44,835 nt of DNA, from positions 1 to 44,835 of IMG/VR virus record IMGVR_UViG_3300028610_000676, one strand, 5' to 3'. The stretch is from a virus. The notes beneath the pieces are model-generated. The model was not told the DNA's origin. It ran no database searches and was given only the letters and a program-made list of their open reading frames with translations. Positions 39,121-44,835 of the stretch are shown here, in pieces (position 1 is the stretch's first letter; each line of letters starts with the position of its first letter). The position numbers and the translations under genes were made by a program.

Positions 39121-40284
39121 TCATCGCGCCGGCCTGGGAGCGTCCAGCGCCGGCGGCGCGGGGACGCCGGACCGCTGGAAGGCGCCGGGGTCCGTGTCGT
39201 AGAGCTGGCGAAGCGTGAGGCGCTGGCCGGAATTGTCGACGAAGCCCTTGAGGTCTATCTCGCCAGAGCGGAAGAGCTTCCCGCGAGCTGGCCCCAGGAC
39301 GTCGTCCTGGAAGCTCGCCTTCGAGTTCTTGAGGAAGTCCTGATAGGTCGTCGTTCCAGGGACCGGCCCGACGAGCTTCTCGACGGCGCGCCGGCGGGCT
39401 GGACCTCGAAGTCCGCGAAGTTCGCGCTCCGTTGCGCGGCTCGCCGGGCGCTTCCCGAGCTTGCGCCCGTCGATGACCGGGACGCGGATGCTCCGACAGT
39501 TGATGTGGATCGGCGGGATCGGCCCGGTCCCCGTCTTGAAGACGTCGCCGTCGAGCGACTGACAGATCGGCGTCGTCCTCGAGTCCAGGGTCGCGACGTA
39601 TTGTTCGCGCCGGATGAATCTCTTGTTCGCCTTGTAGAGCGCCGAGCGGACGCCGTTCGAGATCGCGGAGGTCGCGGTCTGGGCGAGCGTCTGGGCTCCG
39701 CGCCTGGTGATCGCCCGGACGCCGTCGGCGCCGCCGAGGGCCCGCGTCCCGAAGATCCGCTTCCCGATCTGGGTCGGCGTCTCGTTGAAGAGGAGGCCCT
39801 GGCGGATCTCGTCCATCATGCGCCGGCGGTCGCCGAGCTGGAAGGTCCCGGTCCAGTCTCGGAGGATCCGGTTATTGAACGGCCGAGCGAAGACGATCCC
39901 GCGGAGCTCCTTCGGTGACGGGATCGCCGGCGTGACCAGGACGGGAAGCGCGTCGGAGACGACGCCCTGGATGAAGAACGTCTCGCCGAACGCCAGGCCG
40001 ACGAGCTCCCTCCGGATGATCTCGTTGATCGACTTCCAGGTCGGGTCGAGGATCCCCTTGATGAGGCGCTGGGTGACGATGAGCCGGCGGGTCGTTGCCG
40101 GGCCTGGGTCGTTGTTGAGCGCGGCGATCCGATCGAGCCGGGCCTTGAGCCTGGCCGCGAGCTCGGGTTCGGACCGATTGAGGAGCGCGATGATCCGGCC
40201 CGAGAGCCCCTTCGAGAAGCGGAGGAGCCCGATCTGGTGCGCGATGAGCTGGTCGCGGATGTCGGTGTTCGACGTGTGCGCCAC
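39121..40284 (-). CDS. Minor head protein (SPP1 gp7 / Mu F-like head morphogenesis)
   Basis: The 387-residue protein starts with GTG. Its diagnostic segment is YVATLDSRTTPICQSLDGDVF followed by GPIPPIHINCRSIRVP at about 235-275, typical of the head-morphogenesis domain encoded after the portal gene. The N-terminal half is helical and basic. The product is probably injected or lies inside the head near the portal. Confidence 0.88.
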   Translation of the reverse strand: MAHTSNTDIRDQLIAHQIGLLRFSKGLSGRIIALLNRSEPELAARLKARLDRIAALNNDPGPATTRRLIVTQRLIKGILDPTWKSINEIIRRELVGLAFGETFFIQGVVSDALPVLVTPAIPSPKELRGIVFARPFNNRILRDWTGTFQLGDRRRMMDEIRQGLLFNETPTQIGKRIFGTRALGGADGVRAITRRGAQTLAQTATSAISNGVRSALYKANKRFIRREQYVATLDSRTTPICQSLDGDVFKTGTGPIPPIHINCRSIRVPVIDGRKLGKRPASRATERELRGLRGPARRRAVEKLVGPVPGTTTYQDFLKNSKASFQDDVLGPARGKLFRSGEIDLKGFVDNSGQRLTLRQLYDTDPGAFQRSGVPAPPALDAPRPAR

Positions 40285-40287
40285 GTT

Positions 40288-42009
40288 CTACTCCTCGGCG
40301 TCGCCCTGGTCTCCTCCGGCGCCTGGCTGGGCTGGGTCGCCTTCTGGCGCTCCGCCGGCGGCTTCGATCGCCGCCGCGCGCTGGGCGACCATTGCCGGGT
40401 TGTTGAGATCTCCAGCCGGCGCTCCTGGTTCTCCTGGTTCGCCCAGGAAGGCGTCGCCGCCCGTGTCGAAGGCGTCCATGTCGGCCTCCTCGTCGATCTG
40501 TTCGAGCTCCTCCTCGAAGGTGAGCTCGGTGAAGTCCTTCTGGCGGAGCCAGTTGTGGACCGACTTCCAGGAGAGCGGGACCTTCGACTTCTTCGCCGTG
40601 GCGAAGGCGATGAGGTCCGCGGGATCCTGGTCCTCGGTGATGAAGTCCAGGTTCGGCTCGACCTTGACCTCCTCGGGATCCGCGCCGACCCAGACCGCCG
40701 CCTGGCGGAGGGCCGTCTCGAGGCCGGTCGCCGAGGTCATGGCGATCGTCTGGAGCGTGGCCGTCCGGCCCGCGACTCGGATCCGGAGAGTCTCGGCGGC
40801 TTCCGCGCCGGCGCCACTCGAGAGGAGCTTGATCCCCTCCTCGCCGGCTCGCCTGTAGTCGTCCTCGAGGCTCGTCCGTTGTTCGCTCAAGGCGTTCGAG
40901 TCGGGCCCGATGAACTTCGCGTCGCCCTCCGGGTCCGGGATGTTCAAGTAGGCGCCCGAGCCGATGATCGGGGCCTCGTTGTCGCCGGGGTTCTCCGAGG
41001 ATCCGGCCGAGATGTCGTAGCCCGTGATGACGAGCGTGTCCTGGCCGGACATGAAGAGCGCGCTCCGGTGATCGGCTTCGCCGCGGTAGATGGCGAGCCC
41101 CAGGTTCGCGAGGTTGATGAGCGGGACCTCGCCCGGCTGGGTCGCGAGGTCGGTCGTGTTGATGAACGTGAAGGGGATCTCCTCGAAGGTCTTCCCGCGG
41201 ATCGACGGCTGGACCGCCGCCTGGAGAGCTCCGTCGCGCTCGACTTGCGTCGTGTAGACGTTCGCCTCGGCCTCGCCCAGGTTGAGGACGCGGTAGCGCG
41301 GGACGAGGTTCCAGGTGTAGGTGTTGCCGGTGTCGCGCTCGAAGCGCGTCTCGTCGAGGACGACCATGAGAAGCCGGCGGACCGCCTCGCTCCGCTTCGC
41401 GTCGTCTTGTTGCTTGATGTCGTTCGTGACCGTGAGGTCGTCCCAGTTGAGGATCTGGGGCGCGGGGTAGCGGACGATGAGCGGGAGGTCCCGGTTCGCG
41501 TCGACGTCCAGGAGGAGACCGAGCCGACCGTAGAGGAGCTGGTTGATGTGGATCTGGACGAGGAGATCGTTGAGCGACTCGCCCTTCGGCGTGGCGAGCT
41601 CCCTCATGTCCTCGAGGGCCTCGGGGAGTTCGATGTTCGCGGGCTCCCGGTCGAGGATCCCGGTGAGGGCCCGGACGGTCTCCTTCACGAGATCCGGGAA
41701 GAAGGCGCGCGTCAAGTAGGCGGTATAAAGCGCGAGCCCCTCCTGGTCGAGCTTCGTCGCCGAGCTCGAGAGCGCCCTCATCCCCGAGGTCGCGGGCAAG
41801 TATTGGGTCGTCTTCGACTTGATGTGTCGCTGGCCTTCGTTCGCGTCGAACATGACGACCCAGTCCGAGCGCCTGGCGTTGTGATCTGGGTGAGGGTCGG
41901 AGATGTTCGAGCCGCCCTGGGCGGACTGGGGCGGTGTCGTGATCCCCGCCTGGAAGGGCGCGGTCGCGTTCGGAAGGATCAAGCTCGTCGGCTGGTCTTG
42001 TGTACTCAT
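40288..42009 (-). CDS. Portal protein (DUF4055-type)
   Basis: The 573-residue protein starts at ATG 42009, which shares one base with the terminase stop (TGATG), with GGAG seven bases upstream. The core includes YLPATSGMRALSS, QEGLALYTAYLTRAFFPDLVKETVRALTGILDREP, GLLLDVDANRDLP and GAEAAETLRIRVAGRTATLQTIAMTSATGLETALRQ. These match the DUF4055 portal family. The C-terminal 70 residues are acidic and Pro/Gly-rich. It forms the dodecameric DNA gate of the head. Confidence 0.87.
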   Translation of the reverse strand: MSTQDQPTSLILPNATAPFQAGITTPPQSAQGGSNISDPHPDHNARRSDWVVMFDANEGQRHIKSKTTQYLPATSGMRALSSSATKLDQEGLALYTAYLTRAFFPDLVKETVRALTGILDREPANIELPEALEDMRELATPKGESLNDLLVQIHINQLLYGRLGLLLDVDANRDLPLIVRYPAPQILNWDDLTVTNDIKQQDDAKRSEAVRRLLMVVLDETRFERDTGNTYTWNLVPRYRVLNLGEAEANVYTTQVERDGALQAAVQPSIRGKTFEEIPFTFINTTDLATQPGEVPLINLANLGLAIYRGEADHRSALFMSGQDTLVITGYDISAGSSENPGDNEAPIIGSGAYLNIPDPEGDAKFIGPDSNALSEQRTSLEDDYRRAGEEGIKLLSSGAGAEAAETLRIRVAGRTATLQTIAMTSATGLETALRQAAVWVGADPEEVKVEPNLDFITEDQDPADLIAFATAKKSKVPLSWKSVHNWLRQKDFTELTFEEELEQIDEEADMDAFDTGGDAFLGEPGEPGAPAGDLNNPAMVAQRAAAIEAAGGAPEGDPAQPGAGGDQGDAEE

Positions 42010-43460
42010 CAAGCGGCTCCTCTAATCGAGCCCGATCTCGGGCGTCGTGGTTGTCTGACGGCGCGATGATACGCTCTCGAGAAGGCGTCGACCTGGTCCT
42101 TGAACGTGGACCCAGGGAAGGCCGCGGCCTCATCCAGGAACACGCCGTTCCAGGCGCCGCGAACGAGGTACACGTTCCCGGCCTCGACTTGAGCCGCGGG
42201 AGCCTCGGCTCGGACCTCCTTCGCTCCGCTCTCGGGCGAGTAGAAGATCCGACGGTCTGGGAAGTCCGCGGCGATGTCCTCCGCCTGGGCCTTGCCAGCC
42301 TGGCCGGGATCCTGCGGGAAGTCGATGATGACGACCTTCCCGTCGTTGTTCCCCGCGGTTCTCATTGTTGTCCGGACTTTATGCGGGGAGCCTCGGAGAC
42401 GAATCACGTCCTCGATGTAGATCTTGCGCCCGACGTAGCGGAGACGCAAGCCGACCGTCCAGGCGGCCTTCTTCGCGTCTTGCGCCTTCGCGTCGGTCGC
42501 CGCCAGGTCCCAGCCCCGGACGATCGTCCCGCCCTTCGGAACGTCGCCGGCGTCGATGATCTTGAAGTCGTCGCGCTTCATCATTCCGCCCTCGCGCGGA
42601 TGAGGACGTTGTTGAAGCTGGCCCGCGACGCCGTACTCGGTGAGGCCGGTCTCGAGCTCGTCGAGCCTGGTCGAGTTGAAGAGCTCCGGGAAGAGGAGCT
42701 CGCCAGGTTGCCGGCGCCAGTCGAACGGACACGGGTGAGGATGATCGGGCTCGAAGCGCGCGGGAAGACACAAGTGAGTCCAGAGCTCGCCCTCCTCGTC
42801 CAGGAAGACGCCGGTGAGATCTTGCGGGTGTAACCGTTGCATGATGATGACGATCGCGCCGGTCTTCGACCGGACCCTGGTCGGGAGCGCGAGGCGGATC
42901 TTCCGGACGGTCTCGTCGCGGACCGAGTCGCTCTCGGCTTGCTCGACGTTGTGAGGATCGTCGAGGACGACGATGTCGCCGCCTTCTCCCATGATGCCGG
43001 CGACCGCGCTCGAGAACCTGTAGCCGCCCTGGTTGTTCGCGAAGCGGCTCTTCGTGTCCTGGCCGGTTCGGAGGAGCGCCCACTTCTTCGGCCGGCCCAG
43101 GAGGAGCTCCTGATAGAACTCCGAGCGGATGAGATCCCGAGAGCGATCGGCGTCTCGAAGCGCCAGGTCGCCACGGTAAGACGTGAAGGCGAAGCGGATC
43201 TCGGGCTTCATGAGCCAGGCCCAGGCCGGCCAGAAGACCGACACGGTGAGGCTCTTCATGTGACCGGGCGGGACGTTGATGATGAGCCGGCGGATCCGGC
43301 CCTGGAGGACTTGCTCGAGGGTCCAGCAGAGCGCCCGCGTGTAGCGGCCGAAGACGCCCTCGATCGGGTCGACCCACTTCCAGGCGTCGCGGATGAAGTC
43401 GTGGAGGCCGAGGCCTCGGCGAGCTCGTTCGGCTCTAATCCGCGCGAGAGCCGAGCTCAT
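42009..43460 (-). CDS. terL: Terminase large subunit
   Basis: The 483-residue packaging motor has the Walker A motif NVPPGHMKS (62-70), Walker B DIVVLDDPH (162-170), a coupling motif AIVIIMQRLHPQD (202-214), and the RNase H-like nuclease with RGWDLAATD (315-323, Asp318), VVIIDFPQDPGQAGKAQAED and FLDEAAAFPGSTFKDQVDAFSRA. All catalytic acids expected for the nuclease are present. It overlaps the small-subunit gene by 26 bp. Confidence 0.95.
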   Translation of the reverse strand: MSSALARIRAERARRGLGLHDFIRDAWKWVDPIEGVFGRYTRALCWTLEQVLQGRIRRLIINVPPGHMKSLTVSVFWPAWAWLMKPEIRFAFTSYRGDLALRDADRSRDLIRSEFYQELLLGRPKKWALLRTGQDTKSRFANNQGGYRFSSAVAGIMGEGGDIVVLDDPHNVEQAESDSVRDETVRKIRLALPTRVRSKTGAIVIIMQRLHPQDLTGVFLDEEGELWTHLCLPARFEPDHPHPCPFDWRRQPGELLFPELFNSTRLDELETGLTEYGVAGQLQQRPHPREGGMMKRDDFKIIDAGDVPKGGTIVRGWDLAATDAKAQDAKKAAWTVGLRLRYVGRKIYIEDVIRLRGSPHKVRTTMRTAGNNDGKVVIIDFPQDPGQAGKAQAEDIAADFPDRRIFYSPESGAKEVRAEAPAAQVEAGNVYLVRGAWNGVFLDEAAAFPGSTFKDQVDAFSRAYHRAVRQPRRPRSGSIRGAA

Positions 43461-43956
43461 CGGCTCCCGCCTTCACGAGGATCCGCTCGAGCGTCTCGAG
43501 TTCCTGGTCGTCGAGCTGGGTGAGGTCCGCGGTCTCCGGGAGGAGGGTGTCGGCCGGGACGTCATCCCCTCGGCCTGGCTTGAACTCCTGGAAGTAGCCG
43601 GCGACCAGGATCGCCAGGAGACGATCGGACGGCGGCGCGACGTGGAGGGTCTTCTTCGTGTCGGTGTACTCGGCCCAGGTCACGGCGCGCTTCCAGGCCT
43701 CGCCGACCAGGAGCTCACGGCCTTCGGTGAGCGCCTCCCTCATCGCCTCGCGGAAGCTGGGGTTCTTGCCGGCGAAGGCGTAGACGGTCGAGCGACTCCA
43801 GCCGATCATCCGGGCGGAGAGCGAGACGTTCCCGTTCTGGCGGAGGGCTTCGAGGAACTGGACGAGATGAAGCGGAACGACGGAACGGTTCCCAGGCGTC
43901 GCGCGCGCGTGTTGATCGTGTCCGCTGGGTGTCTCTTCTTCGGGTTGCGCGGCCAT
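43435..43956 (-). CDS. terS: Terminase small subunit
   Basis: The start at ATG 43956 (MAAQPEEETPSG) follows GGAGG; the longer upstream frame is less likely. The 173-residue product has an N-terminal helix-turn-helix (QFLEALRQNGNVSLSARMIGWSRSTVYAFAGKNPSFREAMREAL), a central region and an acidic C-terminal stretch (ADLTQLDDQELETLERILVKAGADE). It would recognise the packaging site and recruit the large subunit. The start codon lies in the loop of a GGCC-GTGAT-GGCC hairpin. Confidence 0.82.
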   Translation of the reverse strand: MAAQPEEETPSGHDQHARATPGNRSVVPLHLVQFLEALRQNGNVSLSARMIGWSRSTVYAFAGKNPSFREAMREALTEGRELLVGEAWKRAVTWAEYTDTKKTLHVAPPSDRLLAILVAGYFQEFKPGRGDDVPADTLLPETADLTQLDDQELETLERILVKAGADELGSRAD

Positions 43957-43963
43957 CACGGCC
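43951..43963 (-). other. Hairpin containing the terS start codon
   Basis: On the minus strand GGCC, loop GTGAT, GGCC puts the AT of the terS ATG in the loop and the G in the stem. It might tune terminase translation. Confidence 0.4.
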
Positions 43964-43975
43964 TCCGGGGTCGTC

Positions 43976-44419
43976 TCACACGACGGGCTTCCGATCGTAC
44001 ACTTCCCAGGATCCCCGAACCAGTTCGGCAAGATCGACGGGGAGCTCGTAGAACGGGAGGAAGTCGTCGGAGATCAAGATCGCGCCGGTGTAGCCCCAGA
44101 GCTTCGTCGTCGCATAGTTCCAGACCTGGGAGTCCTCTCGGTCACGATAGACGGCGTCGATGAGCGCCTTGACCAGGTTGTCCGCGTCCGGCTTGAGCTC
44201 GTGAGGCTGGCCGACGAACTCGCGCTTCTTCTTCTCCGACCAGGAGGCCGACATCGGGATCACGAACACGACATGGAAGAAGTCCGCGGGGAGCTCCTGG
44301 AGCTTGTAGCCGATCTCGTCACGGAAGGCGCGGTAGATCTGGACGGCCTTCGAGGGCGCCCACTTGTCGCGCTGGCTTTGCCTGGGCGCCGGCGTCGGTC
44401 GGACGTCGAGGACCTTCAT
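43976..44419 (-). CDS. rusA-like: RusA-like Holliday junction resolvase
   Basis: The 147-residue enzyme contains HVVFVIPMSASWSEKKKREFVGQPHELKPDADNLVKALIDAVYRD at about 48-92, where KPDADNLVKALIDA is the RusA signature with catalytic aspartates. It resolves branched DNA, which would debranch replication or recombination intermediates before packaging. It lies directly upstream of the terminase genes, as is common, and is coupled by ATGA to the 48-residue gene. Confidence 0.9.
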   Translation of the reverse strand: MKVLDVRPTPAPRQSQRDKWAPSKAVQIYRAFRDEIGYKLQELPADFFHVVFVIPMSASWSEKKKREFVGQPHELKPDADNLVKALIDAVYRDREDSQVWNYATTKLWGYTGAILISDDFLPFYELPVDLAELVRGSWEVYDRKPVV

Positions 44420-44562
44420 CGGTTCCGCTTCTTCGAGGCCTTCGCGATCTTGTCGCGCCGGCGCTTCTTGAGCCGGTTCTTCTTGAACCAGTCCGTCTCG
44501 CCGTGTCGGCTTGACGCGCTGGAGCGGTCGCCCTTGTTCGCCTGGCCCTTCGGCCCGGCCAT
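44416..44562 (-). CDS. 48-residue very basic protein (small gene)
   Basis: Translation from ATG 44562, which directly follows the TAG of the 35-residue gene, gives MAGPKGQANKGDRSSASSRH ... FKKNRLKKRRRDKIAKASKK with a TGA overlapping the RusA start. It has roughly 18 Lys/Arg in 48 residues and is probably disordered and nucleic-acid-binding. Function unknown. Confidence 0.6.
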   Translation of the reverse strand: MAGPKGQANKGDRSSASSRHGETDWFKKNRLKKRRRDKIAKASKKRNR

Positions 44563-44670
44563 CTAAGGGTCGAACCCGCCGCCGAAGATGATCCCCAACA
44601 GAGGAGCGGCGGCGAGAACGACAAGCGCCAGAAGTAAGACGACGACGAAGATGATCGCGCCCTTCCTCAT
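44563..44670 (-). CDS. 35-residue single-pass membrane peptide (small gene)
   Basis: Translation gives MRKGAIIFVVVLLLALVVLA followed by APLLGIIFGGGFDP. A basic start and one long hydrophobic helix mark a membrane peptide. Its ATG overlaps the stop of the junction-spanning membrane gene (ATGA), and its TAG abuts the next ATG, so it is embedded in a coupled chain. Possibly an accessory holin or toxin-like peptide; unproven. Confidence 0.6.
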   Translation of the reverse strand: MRKGAIIFVVVLLLALVVLAAAPLLGIIFGGGFDP

Positions 44671-44835
44671 CGTTCGCGGATCCAGGTCCAGGCGGCGCGG
44701 CCCTTGTTGACGATCCAGACGCCGATCCGCGCGCTCGGCGGATACAGTTGAACCAGGGCGAGACCGATGAGGATCCCGATGATGAGGGTCGTGAGGTTGA
44801 GGCCGAACATGAGCGTCTCCTGGTAGGTGTCGAAG
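44667..44835 (-). CDS. Small two-helix membrane protein (C-terminal part of the junction-spanning gene)
   Basis: This is the right-hand copy of the gene beginning at 290. Within the window it enters from the right edge, repeats the 144 bp shared with the left end, and finishes WTWIRER with TGA at 44667-44669 overlapping the next ATG. See the left entry for the whole protein. Confidence 0.75.
   Translation of the reverse strand, partial: FDTYQETLMFGLNLTTLIIGILIGLALVQLYPPSARIGVWIVNKGRAAWTWIRER
44692..44835. repeat. Direct terminal repeat, right copy (assembly overlap)
   Basis: Exact second copy of positions 1-144. A true short terminal redundancy at the packaged ends cannot be excluded from the sequence alone, but the uninterrupted gene across the junction favours a circular map. 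Confidence 0.95.

Noticed and set aside
1-44835. tRNA genes
   Set aside because: I saw no cloverleaf-like segments in the few non-coding gaps; the gaps are too short or occupied by hairpins, but a dedicated search was not possible.

Overview
The window is an essentially complete genome of a tailed phage with siphovirus (long, non-contractile tail) architecture. The first 144 bases recur exactly as the last 144 bases (1-144 = 44692-44835) and one gene runs across that junction, so the unit genome is about 44,691 bp and was assembled as a circle, or a circularly permuted molecule. The DNA is GC-rich (about 65 % by eye) with strong G/C preference at third codon positions. A two-component spanin pair (lipoprotein plus inner-membrane coiled coil) implies a Gram-negative, probably proteobacterial, host. 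I see no tRNA, integrase, DNA polymerase, primase or helicase, so replication must lean on the host.

Layout. (1) Minus strand, 8427 to 7901: a small HTH regulator and a partner, ended by a hairpin/T-run. (2) Minus strand, 7812 to 3639: small zinc-ribbon and winged-helix proteins, a single-strand-annealing-like recombination protein, a coiled-coil partner and several unknown proteins, ended by a strong terminator. (3) Minus strand, 3568 to 290 and on through the circle junction: a secreted Gln/Gly-repeat protein, an M15 endolysin, holin candidates, the spanins, small membrane proteins and a RusA-like resolvase. (4) Minus strand, 43956 to 12511: a classic head-to-tail late block of terminase, portal, minor head protein, scaffold, major capsid, neck and head-tail connectors, tail tube, tail assembly chaperones with a -1 frameshift, tape measure and tail tip, ending in a 1622-residue tail-tip protein with three lectin-like domains. 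(5) Plus strand, 8662 to 11428: a cytosine-C5 methyltransferase and a DpdA-like (deazaguanine DNA modification) protein with five small unknown genes, ended by a strong terminator. (6) Plus strand, 11785 to 12514: a zinc-ribbon protein with an SSB-like acidic tail and one unknown protein, preceded by a roughly 285-bp control region with palindromes and paired DnaA-box-like repeats.

Most distinctive signals: a 1320-residue virion protein with about 33 tandem copies of a 20-residue (60-bp) repeat; the two-enzyme DNA-modification operon; near absence of the tetranucleotide CTGC/GCAG from the whole genome; an SSB-tail mimic on a zinc-ribbon protein; recurrent GTGAG/GTGAT-loop hairpins in the gaps of the long minus-strand units; and a tiny plus-strand membrane-protein gene hidden between late genes, whose stop codon shares a CTAG with its convergent neighbour.
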